The position numbers were made by a program, and so were the translations under genes. The notes under the pieces were generated by a model. It saw only the letters and a list, made by a program, of their open reading frames with translations, did no database searches and was not told where the DNA came from. This document shows positions 1 through 8,825 of a DNA stretch of 64,000 bases, in pieces. The number at the start of each line of letters is the position of its first letter. The first letter of the stretch is position 1. The DNA lies in the NCBI RefSeq assembly GCF_027923765.1, contig NZ_AP026709.1, positions 1,483,501 through 1,547,500 on the forward strand, given 5' to 3'. Origin of the DNA: Pseudodesulfovibrio nedwellii. GTDB lineage: Bacteria; Desulfobacterota; Desulfovibrionia; Desulfovibrionales; Desulfovibrionaceae.

Positions 1-287
1 AGTATTCGGCTGATTTCAGCCTGTCCAGCAGCACCGGACAAAGCATCGACCGAGGTGAGTGCCAGAATTGTTTCAAGGTCTGCCCGCCGCTCATCCAAAA
101 AACCCACAATCATATTTCTATGGTCGATTGCCACTTGTTCAATGGCATTGGTCGCAAAATTCTTTGTGGTTTCAACATATGAATAAAATCCTATGACAGC
201 TGCCAAAAACAACGGAACAGCCGGAACAATTATCATGGAGATAAAAAGCAGTCTGTGAACTCCGGTAAACATCGCGTTCTTATTCAT
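1..287 (-). CDS. N-terminal part of a membrane sensor protein (probably histidine kinase), cut by the window edge
   Basis: Reading from an ATG at 287 on the minus strand gives about 95 residues and runs off the window start. Residues 8-35 form a hydrophobic membrane segment (LLFISMIIVPAVPLFLAAVI) followed by a periplasmic-looking stretch with a charged helix (DERRADLETILAL). This layout is typical of the first part of Cache-type membrane sensors such as PAS histidine kinases in Desulfovibrio. No catalytic domain is visible, so a chemoreceptor or cyclase is equally possible. A near-perfect sigma-54 promoter lies about 120 bp upstream (405-420), so the gene is probably under nitrogen-type sigma factor control. 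It is divergent from the activator at 518. Confidence 0.6.
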   Translation of the reverse strand, partial: MNKNAMFTGVHRLLFISMIIVPAVPLFLAAVIGFYSYVETTKNFATNAIEQVAIDHRNMIVGFLDERRADLETILALTSVDALSGAAGQAEISRI

Positions 288-404
288 AAAATTTCGCTGC
301 CTGATTTTGCGCAAAACACTGCGAGTTAATTCTCAAATAATTACAAATATTTAACAAATCGCGCAAAGTAATATCGCATGATTGAAAAACCTCACACCTA
401 ATTA

Positions 405-420
405 AGCAACCGTTATGCCA
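405..420 (-). promoter_or_regulatory. Sigma-54 (-24/-12) promoter for the truncated sensor gene
   Basis: The minus strand reads TGGCATA-ACGG-TTGCT, which matches the sigma-54 consensus TGGCAYR-N4-TTGCW at essentially every position. The predicted start would give a leader of about 100 nt to the ATG at 287. Confidence 0.7.
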
Positions 421-517
421 AAAATGATTGACACCGACAAAAGAGAAGAATAATCGCAGAAATAGAGATTGTAATTTCGCCTCATAACGTTGCTGTTTTC
501 CATAACGGGAGGATGTC

Positions 518-3025
518 ATGACCGAGACTCGCACGACCGATCAATCCACGCAATCACGCCGGACCAAGATGGGATCATCCATCATACGTAGGCTGGGATT
601 GCGAGGAAAACTCCTCCTTGCTTTGCTCCCCCCCATTGTCGCCATTCTGCTTGTGACCGGATATGCTTCGTATACCGTTTCCGAAGACTTCATAGACATT
701 GCCCTTGAACGATCCGTAAAAATGCATACCCTGGCCATGGCGCATGAAGTTGAGGAACTCCTCGAACAATGCCGGATCGACCTTCTTTTCTTTGCGCAAG
801 GCAAAATGGAACCAAAAGCCCTACGTTCCATGCTGGAAAAACGTCTGCGTTCAGGTGGCAACCAGTATTTCGAACTCTCCTTTATTCCGGCCTCAGGCGG
901 CCAACCGTTTGCACTCATTCAGCAAGATGGCATAATACAAGAAATTCACGCCGACGCATTCGATACTATATACCCGAACCCTTTTGAAGAGTTGAACAAA
1001 ATTGATTTTCTCAAAGTCGGACAGGTGCTGCCTTCAGATATTATCGAAACGGTTTACCCCATGCCCAGTCACACGGCCTCGAACAGACACATCAAAACAC
1101 GCATTCTCCGTTTTTACACATACTTCCCAGGTGATGAAATTTCGCCCCCCGGCATCCTGTTCCTCTCCGTAAAAGCTACCGATATTCGCAATATTCTTTC
1201 CTGGTATAATTCGGAAGAATCACCATTGTGGGCATTTCCACGGAGTGATGAACTTCGATTCAGCTACTTCCTCAACAATGATGGCTGGATGCTCTTTCAA
1301 TCCGAAGCATTTAACGAAACCAACAAAGAGCTGACCACCTATCTTGCCAGAGAAAACTTCAGCGGCACACTGGGGAAAGACGGTCATGCTGCGGCATTTC
1401 GCCCTAATGAGAATCATGTCCGATATTGGGCAGCTGTCAACGACATCAACAAAGGGGAAAACGGTCTTACTCAGGTTGCTGAAGAACGCATCGGTGATTC
1501 AGCCGTAAATTCATTCTATTTCAGTTATGCCCCAGTTCGCTTTTGGGGCGACAGTAAAGATAAACCAACATCATTCGGCGGTGTTGTCTTCGTTGACAGA
1601 ACCCAACTTCCCATCATTGCAGGTTACAAGAATCTGGATGTGATGCTTTTTGTCACAGCCGGAGCAATTCTCTTGATATCCTGCCTCGTCTTCTGGTTTG
1701 GCCGCATCCTCACACGCCCAATTCACGCCTTGGCAACCAAACTTGATTCATTGAATTCATTGGAAGAAATGGAAGAGATCAACCTCCCGTACAGCGGAGC
1801 AGACATCACCCAACTTCAAAAAGCAATCAACGTCATTATTCGCAAGGTCAAACAGCAAGTGGTTGAGATTCAAGTCAAGGATGAAGCCATTCTTAACGTG
1901 AACAAACGGGAACGCGCCCCGCTAAAAAGGGAACGAGAAACCCTTGCAGAAGCCGAATTGAGCCGTATCCCGGAAATCATTGGCATTGGCCCGGTCATTT
2001 CAAATATGAAAGTAAACATCCTGAAAGCCGCCCAGGTGGAAGTCGACGTCCTCATCTCCGGCGAAACCGGCACCGGCAAGCAACTAGTTGCCGAAGCCAT
2101 TCATTCCCACAGCAATCGCACAGACAACCCGTTTATCTCCATCAACTGCGGTGCCTTAGATGAAAACCTTTTGCTCGACGCCTTGTTCGGACATATCAAA
2201 GGCGCATTTTCGGAAGCCAAAGAAGACCGTAACGGCGCATTTATCGAAGCTGATGGCGGCACTCTCTTTCTGGACGAAATCCAATCAGCCTCACCCAAGG
2301 TGCAACAATCTCTGCTCAGGGCCATTGCATCACGCAAAATAAAATCACTGGGTAGTGACAAGGAGTGTGCCGTAAACGTACGCATCGTCGCGGCAACCAA
2401 TGTGGATATCCCTGACCTGATCGAACGAAGAACATTCAGAGAAGACCTGTATTACCGACTCAAAGTTGTTTCCATCGCAACCCCGGCTCTTCGTGAACAC
2501 CGAGAAAACATCCCGATGCTCGCAGTCTATTATCTCAACCAGGCGGAACAACTCGCCGGACGAGAAAGCCTTGACCTGAGCAAAGGGGCACTTGCGAAGC
2601 TCGTCAACTACCAGTGGCCCGGCAATGTTCGCGAATTGGTCAACTGCATTACCAGAGCCGCTGTCATGGCAGAGAATGATATCATTCAGGCCGAAGAAAT
2701 CCGCTTGGAAAACGAAACGCCTCAGCCCGTAACAGAGCAAAACGATACTCCTCCGATCACACCGAAAGAAGAGAGTGATCCCTCGGTGAATCGAGTTGAG
2801 CCAACGCCACCCCCGGCAATGGCTTCCCCGCTGAACGCTCGCCAAAAAGAAGCGTGGCCGCATATACAAAAAAAGAAATCAGTGACGCGCAAGGAATACC
2901 AGGAACTGGTGAGCGGCACACTGCCCACACGAACGGCAATTTACGACCTACAGGACTTCGTCAAACGAGGGCTCCTTATCAAACAAGGGAAAGGTCCTTC
3001 TACAAGATATGAAGTCGTCAAATAA
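518..3025 (+). CDS. Membrane-bound sensor with AAA+ sigma-54-activator-like domain and C-terminal winged helix
   Basis: 835 residues. There is a short basic N-terminus, a transmembrane helix at about 31-50, a large periplasmic sensor region (about 55-370, Cache-like) and a second transmembrane helix at about 373-395. A HAMP-like segment and short coiled coil follow, then an AAA+ domain (about 480-720) with Walker A GETGTGK at 515-521 and Walker B GGTLFLDEI. The loop that contacts sigma-54 is GAFSEA at 562-567 instead of GAFTGA, so classic sigma-54 remodelling is doubtful. The last 65 residues look like a winged helix (GPSTRY near the end) rather than the usual Fis-type HTH. The start is fixed by GGGAGG at 507-512. 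It is the first gene of the plus-strand group leading into the kinase/regulator pair at 3129-6418. Confidence 0.75.
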   Translation: MTETRTTDQSTQSRRTKMGSSIIRRLGLRGKLLLALLPPIVAILLVTGYASYTVSEDFIDIALERSVKMHTLAMAHEVEELLEQCRIDLLFFAQGKMEPKALRSMLEKRLRSGGNQYFELSFIPASGGQPFALIQQDGIIQEIHADAFDTIYPNPFEELNKIDFLKVGQVLPSDIIETVYPMPSHTASNRHIKTRILRFYTYFPGDEISPPGILFLSVKATDIRNILSWYNSEESPLWAFPRSDELRFSYFLNNDGWMLFQSEAFNETNKELTTYLARENFSGTLGKDGHAAAFRPNENHVRYWAAVNDINKGENGLTQVAEERIGDSAVNSFYFSYAPVRFWGDSKDKPTSFGGVVFVDRTQLPIIAGYKNLDVMLFVTAGAILLISCLVFWFGRILTRPIHALATKLDSLNSLEEMEEINLPYSGADITQLQKAINVIIRKVKQQVVEIQVKDEAILNVNKRERAPLKRERETLAEAELSRIPEIIGIGPVISNMKVNILKAAQVEVDVLISGETGTGKQLVAEAIHSHSNRTDNPFISINCGALDENLLLDALFGHIKGAFSEAKEDRNGAFIEADGGTLFLDEIQSASPKVQQSLLRAIASRKIKSLGSDKECAVNVRIVAATNVDIPDLIERRTFREDLYYRLKVVSIATPALREHRENIPMLAVYYLNQAEQLAGRESLDLSKGALAKLVNYQWPGNVRELVNCITRAAVMAENDIIQAEEIRLENETPQPVTEQNDTPPITPKEESDPSVNRVEPTPPPAMASPLNARQKEAWPHIQKKKSVTRKEYQELVSGTLPTRTAIYDLQDFVKRGLLIKQGKGPSTRYEVVK

Positions 3026-3128
3026 CGATTTCAGCGTCCCAATTTTACGCTGTGGCAACAACAATTCATAAGGGGAATGACGGGCTTCGTTGGTGACAAA
3101 TGACGGCACTCTAAGGTATTCATGCACC

Positions 3129-5066
3129 ATGAAAGTAACCTTCCTGCTCCGTATTCATTTATTGCTCTTTATTGTCCTCGCAACATCTCCAGCCCTTGCG
3201 GCGGAGTCCTTACGCATAAGTATTTTCCCTTTTTCACCACCATTTTCGTATTATGCAGTCCAAAACGGCAATAAATACTTACAAGGATACACGATCGACG
3301 AGAGTCTGGCTGTAGGAAAAGAGCTCAAACAAGATATTGAATTCATTGCAGTAAGCGCCATCGATAGACAAATAGGAATTCTCAAAAAAGGCGACATAGC
3401 GCTCATTGCTCATGATTCCGCTTCCTATGCGAAAACACATGGGCTAACCTTTATCCCCGTGGGAGTCAGCCTACAACACCACTTGTATATCCATGAGGCA
3501 TGCGCCCCCTGTATTGATCTGCATAGCCCTGAAACTCTTCGGAATAAACGCGTTGTCACGGTCAAAGGCGCCCCTTATGTCATGGATATTTCGATGGTTC
3601 CCAACATCATCGAAGCGCCTTCAGCTCTTGAAGCCCTGAATCTCCTCAACCAGGGAATTGCCGACATTTATATAGCCCCGTCCGAACGAGTGGCAGATTA
3701 TCTAATCGTTGCCAACGGCTTTGACGCTGTCCTCAAGGACGGTGACTTTATCGGTGAAGCCCCATTAGGATTCATCGTCAATCCCGATGACACGGAACTC
3801 ATCAGTCGCCTCAAAACCGCCATCAAAACATTGGAACGACAAGGCACACTTGCAAGCATCCGAGACAAATGGTTCGACCAACCACATGAGTTCTCCCTCT
3901 CAAAATACTCCAAACAGATCGCCCTCACAGCGCTGGGTATAGCCACCCTGTTCGTAATGTTCGGTGTGTGGAATCTTTCCCTGAAGCGACGGGTAGCTCA
4001 AGTGGCGCGAGACTTGCGCCAGACTGAACAACGATATCGAGATCTCATCGAGTCATCACCCGATATGATTTTTTTGGTGACTGAGGACGGCGAAATCCTC
4101 CACGCCAATGAACGAGCATGCACCAATCTCCGCTTGAAGACACCGTTTAAAGGGTTAAACCTGCAGAACCTGATCGCACCGGAAGACAAAGAAGAAGTCG
4201 CCCCCTTTCTGGACAAGGTGTTCAACGACGGATGCGATAAATTCGAATTCAGGATGGACGAAAAGACAAGGCAGGACATGGAAGTTGAAATCGCAGGACG
4301 TATTCTGCAAGGCCCCATTCAACCGGGACTGCTGGCCTGCCTGTTCGCACGTAACGTCACGGACAGAAATCGTATGGAAGAAGAGCTCATCCAGTCAGAA
4401 CGACTCGGCATCATAGGGAAAATGGCCGCAGGAGTAGCTCATGAAATCAACAACCCGCTGGGCATCATCCAATTCAACGCAGAAGATATGCTCTATGCGG
4501 AAGAAATGAGCACCGAAGCCAGAGAAGGACTTACTGCCATCTCCCGCAATGCGGCACGGGCTGCGGACACGATCACTCATCTGCTGGATCTGGCATCGCC
4601 TAAACCAATGGCAAACGACATCCTCCATCTGGACGAAGCGGTCAAGGACTGTATCGCTCTGCTAGGGCCCAAAATCAAAAAGACTACGCTCACACTGGAT
4701 ATTCAAAACGAACCACTGAGCATGCGCGGAGACTCCAGAGCCATCCAGCAAGTTCTGGTCAACCTTCTGCTCAATGCCTTGAGCAGTATGCAGGGCAAGA
4801 GAAGCATCTCCATTTTCGGCGACAGGTCCCACGAAAGCATTCGGCTTGTCATCGAGGACAAAGGGAAAGGCATTGTGCGAAAAGATCTCCCTCATATTTT
4901 TGATCCATTCTTCACATCCAGAGAAAACGGATTTGGACTGGGATTATTTATCACACGACGCATTGTGGAACGTCATGGAGGCATCATTTTTGCTGAGTCC
5001 GAGCCAGATAAAGGAACGCGAATGATTTTGGAATTTCCCCTGCACGAAGATGAAGAGAGCGTATAA
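3129..5066 (+). CDS. Sensor histidine kinase with periplasmic solute-binding-protein domain and PAS domain
   Basis: 645 residues. A Sec signal peptide (MKVTFLLRIHLLLFIVLA..) precedes an SBP_bac_3-type domain (about 25-250) ending in the typical IRDKWF motif. A transmembrane helix (about 263-285) is followed by a PAS domain (about 300-410, LIESSPDMIFLV) and HisKA with phospho-acceptor His438 (GVAHEINNPLG). HATPase_c has N-box, DKGKGI, FDPFFTS and GFGLGLF motifs. The ATG at 3129 was chosen because the signal peptide starts there; an in-frame TTG at 3090 would put a polar extension before it. Its stop overlaps the ATG of the regulator at 5066 (TAATG), so the two are translationally coupled. It is closely paralogous to the kinase at 15286-17238. 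The ligand is unknown; amino-acid-like or sulfonate-like solutes are plausible from the domain type only. Confidence 0.9.
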   Translation: MKVTFLLRIHLLLFIVLATSPALAAESLRISIFPFSPPFSYYAVQNGNKYLQGYTIDESLAVGKELKQDIEFIAVSAIDRQIGILKKGDIALIAHDSASYAKTHGLTFIPVGVSLQHHLYIHEACAPCIDLHSPETLRNKRVVTVKGAPYVMDISMVPNIIEAPSALEALNLLNQGIADIYIAPSERVADYLIVANGFDAVLKDGDFIGEAPLGFIVNPDDTELISRLKTAIKTLERQGTLASIRDKWFDQPHEFSLSKYSKQIALTALGIATLFVMFGVWNLSLKRRVAQVARDLRQTEQRYRDLIESSPDMIFLVTEDGEILHANERACTNLRLKTPFKGLNLQNLIAPEDKEEVAPFLDKVFNDGCDKFEFRMDEKTRQDMEVEIAGRILQGPIQPGLLACLFARNVTDRNRMEEELIQSERLGIIGKMAAGVAHEINNPLGIIQFNAEDMLYAEEMSTEAREGLTAISRNAARAADTITHLLDLASPKPMANDILHLDEAVKDCIALLGPKIKKTTLTLDIQNEPLSMRGDSRAIQQVLVNLLLNALSSMQGKRSISIFGDRSHESIRLVIEDKGKGIVRKDLPHIFDPFFTSRENGFGLGLFITRRIVERHGGIIFAESEPDKGTRMILEFPLHEDEESV

Positions 5067-6418
5067 TGACCGACAAAATATTACTGGTCGATGACGAACT
5101 GGACTTGCTATCAACGGTTTCACGCGCCTTAAAACGACAGGGGTACACTGTCCACACGGCTACTTCTGGCGCAGAAGCTCTGGAAGCCTTGTCAGAAACC
5201 ATATATGACCTCGTCATCAGCGACCTTGCCATGGAACCCATCGACGGCATGGAACTACTCAAACGGGTCCGTTCCATTGACACCCTCTTACCGATAATCA
5301 TGATGACCGGCGTCGGGAGCATCGAAACCGCTGTGGAATCCATCAAACTCGGTGCCTATCATTATATCACCAAACCATTCACCCCGCAGGAGTTGTTGCT
5401 CCTCGTCCACCGGGCCATCGAGCATGGGCAACTCAATCGCAAACTCGAATCCATTCAGGCTCGTGACGACAATAAAGAAAGTGATTCCATGGTTATCGGC
5501 AACAATGCCATGATTCAACAAATGATGACAACCATGGATAAAGTGTCTGAATCGGATGCCCCTATTCTAATTCAAGGAGAGACCGGCACCGGTAAATCCC
5601 TGTTCGCCAAACGCATTCATACGATCAGCTCACGAGCGGATAAATCATTTTTTACCATAGATTGTGGAGCACTCACTGAGACCCTGCTGGAAAGTGAGCT
5701 TTTTGGTCACGTTAAGGGAGCATTTACCGGAGCAACACGAACCAAACGCGGCCTACTCGAAGAAGCACAGGGCGGCACTATCTTTCTGGACGAAATCGGC
5801 GATTTGTCGCCTTCAACACAGGTTAAACTTCTGCGAGCCATTCAGGAAAAAGAAATCAAGCCTGTGGGCAGCAACACATCAAGCATCATTGATGTCCGAT
5901 TTCTCGCTGCCACCAGTCGCGACCTTGAATCAGGGGTGGAGACCGGCGAATTCCGCAAGGACCTCTATTACCGCCTTGCAGTCATTCCCGTTCGTCTGCC
6001 GCCACTGCGTGAACGTCAGGATGACATCGTCCTGTTCGTCGATTTCTTTGTGCGCAAATTCAACAAGCGCTATAACAAAGCCGTGACAGCCATTGACCCC
6101 AGTGCCATGCAGGTCATTCTCGATTCTCCATGGCCGGGAAATATCCGAGAACTGGAAAATGTCATTGAACGCGCCGTCCTTCTCGCAAATGGTGAAACCA
6201 TTGCCCTAAACAGCCTCAACACCTGCCCACAGTCCTTTGCTACAATGCAAACTCATAATGCCCCTCTCCCACTCAAGACCGCAGTCTCGAAAGCTGAAGC
6301 AACCGCTATTCGCACGGCCTTGAAAGCGACCAATGGCAACAGGTCAAAAGCAGCGCAAATTTTGGGCATCGGCAGAACGACCCTGTATGAAAAAATTGAT
6401 GCTTACCGCATAGACTGA
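5066..6418 (+). CDS. NtrC-family sigma-54-dependent response regulator
   Basis: 450 residues. The receiver domain (1-120) has acidic D9/D10, phospho-acceptor D53 (ISDLAMEP) and the KPF lysine motif. The AAA+ domain (about 145-375) has Walker A GETGTGK at 171-177, an intact GAFTGA at 218-223 and [11 protein letters not shown]. The C-terminal Fis-type HTH contains [20 protein letters not shown]. It is the cognate partner of the kinase immediately upstream (1-nt overlap). A close paralogue sits at 13941-15296, and both flank the arylsulfotransferase genes that carry sigma-54-like promoters, which makes those genes the likely targets. The target assignment is an inference from position. Confidence 0.93.
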   Translation: MTDKILLVDDELDLLSTVSRALKRQGYTVHTATSGAEALEALSETIYDLVISDLAMEPIDGMELLKRVRSIDTLLPIIMMTGVGSIETAVESIKLGAYHYITKPFTPQELLLLVHRAIEHGQLNRKLESIQARDDNKESDSMVIGNNAMIQQMMTTMDKVSESDAPILIQGETGTGKSLFAKRIHTISSRADKSFFTIDCGALTETLLESELFGHVKGAFTGATRTKRGLLEEAQGGTIFLDEIGDLSPSTQVKLLRAIQEKEIKPVGSNTSSIIDVRFLAATSRDLESGVETGEFRKDLYYRLAVIPVRLPPLRERQDDIVLFVDFFVRKFNKRYNKAVTAIDPSAMQVILDSPWPGNIRELENVIERAVLLANGETIALNSLNTCPQSFATMQTHNAPLPLKTAVSKAEATAIRTALKATNGNRSKAAQILGIGRTTLYEKIDAYRID

Positions 6419-6444
6419 CAATTAAAATCAACACAACAACAGCC

Positions 6445-6483
6445 AAAAAAGGGGCGCCCAACACCCGATGTGTTGGACGCCCC
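6445..6483 (-). terminator. Intrinsic terminator of the first sulfotransferase gene
   Basis: A 14-bp stem with one mismatch (6451-6483) is followed on the minus strand by TTTTTT. It lies just past the stop of the gene at 6509 and also separates it from the convergent regulator gene ending at 6418. Confidence 0.85.
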
Positions 6484-6508
6484 ATATCTATTGAGGAGGT
6501 TAAACTCT

Positions 6509-8032
6509 TTAGTAAACCGGCATGGTGTTAGGACCATCGTCGGTATCAACTTCGACCTCTTCACCCTCGTCAGTCATGGAAACATTGGAAAGAAGGCCGC
6601 CGCCGGTCATTTCACCGACTCTGGGCTTCTGTCCCTTGACGTTGGGGATCTGAAAACTGTTGTTTGCCGGAGGCACAACAGCAACTTCTTCAGCGTGTTT
6701 ACCCTGCGGTGCCCACTCGTAGGGGACACGATAGGCGCGGTACACGTAATTGGTGCCGGGGATATTGCCGGGATAAGGAGAAATATATTCCCAGACAACC
6801 TCGCCTTCATGGGTCACTTCAATGAAGCGGCCATTGGAACCTTCGCAAATCAAAGTATTGCCGTTGGGCAAACGCTGTGCGGAACTAATAAAGGGGCTGA
6901 ACTCTTCATAGCCAAAGAGCTTCCAGGGCTTCTTGCGGGACTTGATGGAATATTCCCACACAACTTCCTTGGTCACAGGATCAATTTCCAATACGCGTGA
7001 GTAGAAACGATGGATTGTTGCCAGTCCATTGGGGGACATAGAATTTGGTGCACCGTAGCCAGCCTGACCACCGTTGTCATAGACCATCACGTTGCTTCCA
7101 CCGGGCAAGCCATTGGGAATCATATGTGTATGGTGGGGTCCAAGAATCTGACCAATCTTTGCTTCTGCGACCTGAGTATAATCCGGGCCGAGACGCCAGA
7201 CGACCTTGCCGGTCTCGTGGCTGATAATACACAGAATATTGGCTTCACGAGAGTCAAAAATGATGTTGTCAGGATGAAAACGCTTGTCGCCTGCATCGTA
7301 CCATCTGTTGGGCCCGAGGTAGGATGCACAGTTCTGATGCCACCAGTCAAAGCCGTTCTTTTCGGCACCGGCCTTGGGGCTCCAGCCTTTGATGGCCTTG
7401 ATGGCATCCTTATCGAAGCCATATTCCTTGAAATGCTCAGAAGCGACCCATTCCCAAATGACCTTACCGTTTGCATCCACTTCGTACACGGTGTCGTCCA
7501 TCAGCACATGGTCGCTGACATCCTTGTTCACGTGCCACTTATGCCCCAGAATCAGGGTCTTGCCCTTCATCTTGTAGCTATGGCCCGGCACATAATAAAC
7601 TGGGTTACCTGCATGTTGCAGGTCATGATGCTGTGTGGAAATCCACATATCGCCTGCAGCTGGATTCTTGGGGTCTTTGACAACCTTGGCGTACTTACCG
7701 AATTCCCAAACGGTCTTGCCATTCCAGTCGAGCTGCTTCACGGTTATGGCATCATCAATGTACCCCTTCCAACGCTCGCCGGTGGAAAGGAGCTGGCCGC
7801 CGGGCAGCATCTTTGCGGGGAAACCGTTCACGCCTTCCCATTCATTGACGAGATTGCCATTCATATCCACAAGGCGGGCTTTACCACCTGCAATCAGCGT
7901 GTAGCCATTAAACGTCTTGTCCGGGGAATACTTTACAGTACCAGTCGGAAACACCGAGGTGGTAGCATAGGCTGCTGTAGCGACGAGAACCATCGCAAAA
8001 GCCAGCAAGGCCTGTCGTGTTAACCTTTTCAT
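6509..8032 (-). CDS. Arylsulfotransferase (ASST) family protein, paralogue 1
   Basis: 507 residues with a Sec signal peptide (MKRLTRQALLAFAMVLVATA). The mature part consists of beta-propeller blades marked by repeated 'G.vvWe(Y/W)' motifs, as in bacterial arylsulfate sulfotransferases (Arylsulfotrans, PF05935), which move a sulfate group between phenolic compounds in the periplasm. It keeps DWWHQN, HHTHM and YSRVLEID motifs around the positions used for catalysis in the family. Which His would be the sulfated one cannot be settled by eye. GGAG lies 8 nt before the ATG. No sigma-54 site was found upstream, unlike its three paralogues. The C-terminus is acidic (EGEEVEVDTDDG). True substrate unknown. 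Confidence 0.85.
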   Translation of the reverse strand: MKRLTRQALLAFAMVLVATAAYATTSVFPTGTVKYSPDKTFNGYTLIAGGKARLVDMNGNLVNEWEGVNGFPAKMLPGGQLLSTGERWKGYIDDAITVKQLDWNGKTVWEFGKYAKVVKDPKNPAAGDMWISTQHHDLQHAGNPVYYVPGHSYKMKGKTLILGHKWHVNKDVSDHVLMDDTVYEVDANGKVIWEWVASEHFKEYGFDKDAIKAIKGWSPKAGAEKNGFDWWHQNCASYLGPNRWYDAGDKRFHPDNIIFDSREANILCIISHETGKVVWRLGPDYTQVAEAKIGQILGPHHTHMIPNGLPGGSNVMVYDNGGQAGYGAPNSMSPNGLATIHRFYSRVLEIDPVTKEVVWEYSIKSRKKPWKLFGYEEFSPFISSAQRLPNGNTLICEGSNGRFIEVTHEGEVVWEYISPYPGNIPGTNYVYRAYRVPYEWAPQGKHAEEVAVVPPANNSFQIPNVKGQKPRVGEMTGGGLLSNVSMTDEGEEVEVDTDDGPNTMPVY

Positions 8033-8353
8033 TCAATCACTCCATTCTGCTATGAGTCATCCGATTATTAAAGCAATCCAAATGGATCGCTCTCCTCTTC
8101 TTCCGGCTTACATTTCAAGGAGTGTTCCAATCATGATTTCATGGAACGACAAGATGATACAAAATTCACATTCAAATAAAAGTCTTAAATTACAAACGGA
8201 TAGGACCTCTCAAACTTGTTATCAATCGATCAGATTTCCACCCAAAACAACATGGTGTTATTTTCGTCACAGCCGGTTGTCCGGCTGACCGAACACTTGT
8301 GCGTGGTCTCGGACAGAACAACCGAATGCTCTCTCATTCTGACCGACAAAAAC
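8033..8353. other. Intergenic region before sulfotransferase paralogue 1
   Basis: About 320 bp without a credible gene on either strand. It should hold the promoter of the gene at 8032, but no clear -24/-12 or -35/-10 pair was recognised. The only recognisable element is the terminator at its left-hand neighbour's end (8354-8387). Confidence 0.5.
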
Positions 8354-8387
8354 AAAAAGGGCCTCAAGCATTCGCTTGAGGCCCTTT
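8354..8387 (-). terminator. Intrinsic terminator of the small helix-hairpin-helix gene
   Basis: A 14-bp perfect stem (AAAGGGCCTCAAGC with its complement) and 4-nt loop, followed on the minus strand by TTTTTGTTT. It ends the unit formed by the genes at 10265-8417. Confidence 0.88.
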
Positions 8388-8416
8388 GCCTTTTCCTGGC
8401 TAACAGGAGAAACCTT

Positions 8417-8746
8417 CTAACACTTGGACGGAGCCAGTGCAGGCTCTGCATCCGGGTCAAAAACGACATCACCGTCATCAGTAACCTGCGGATTCAATTC
8501 TTCCAGAAAATCCTGTGTCATACCGGGAACCTTAACCATGTCGTCAGCCTTTTTGAACGGTCCGTTGACGGTACGGTATTCAACAATGGCCTTGGCAATG
8601 TCCTCAGAGACATCTACGTCTTCGATGGACATAAGCTCTTCCACGCTGGCCTTATTGAAGCTGACAATATCATCCTGAGCAAAGGCCGCTGTGGCAAACA
8701 ACATGCACAGTGCAGCCAGACAGATGGTTATGATAAGTTTGTTCAT
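8417..8746 (-). CDS. Periplasmic helix-hairpin-helix (ComEA-like) small protein 1
   Basis: 109 residues. A Sec signal peptide ends near AFA-QDD. The mature part carries the ComEA/T2SK-type HhH pattern (FNKASVEELMSIEDVDVSEDIAKAI, then GPFKKADDMVKVPGM; about 28-80), normally a DNA-backbone-binding fold. The tail is acidic and ends in SKC, one residue after Lys, so a single C-terminal Cys is exposed. It lies downstream of the sulfotransferase at 8826 with an 80-nt gap holding a strong hairpin, so it is probably cotranscribed. A second copy is at 18563-18859. Its role in a sulfotransferase locus is unknown; DNA uptake is not suggested by any neighbour. Confidence 0.85.
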   Translation of the reverse strand: MNKLIITICLAALCMLFATAAFAQDDIVSFNKASVEELMSIEDVDVSEDIAKAIVEYRTVNGPFKKADDMVKVPGMTQDFLEELNPQVTDDGDVVFDPDAEPALAPSKC

Positions 8747-8773
8747 ACTATTTCCTTATACTTTTTATAAAGC

Positions 8774-8808
8774 GGACAGGGCGACGCGGAGGGGGCATCA
8801 CCCTGTCC
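8774..8808 (-). other. 14-bp intergenic hairpin between sulfotransferase 2 and the HhH gene
   Basis: On the minus strand two 14-nt arms (GGACAGGGTGATGC and GCGTCGCCCTGTCC) pair fully if two G-U pairs are allowed, with a 7-nt C-rich loop. There is no U-run directly after it, so it is more likely an mRNA processing or stability element, or a partial terminator, than a full stop. Confidence 0.65.
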
Positions 8809-8825
8809 AGAGAGAAGTTCTGTTA

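Noticed and set aside
8049..8064. GG-N10-GC pair before sulfotransferase 1
   Set aside because: Only the two dinucleotides match, and a start 12 nt later would cut off the ribosome-binding site.
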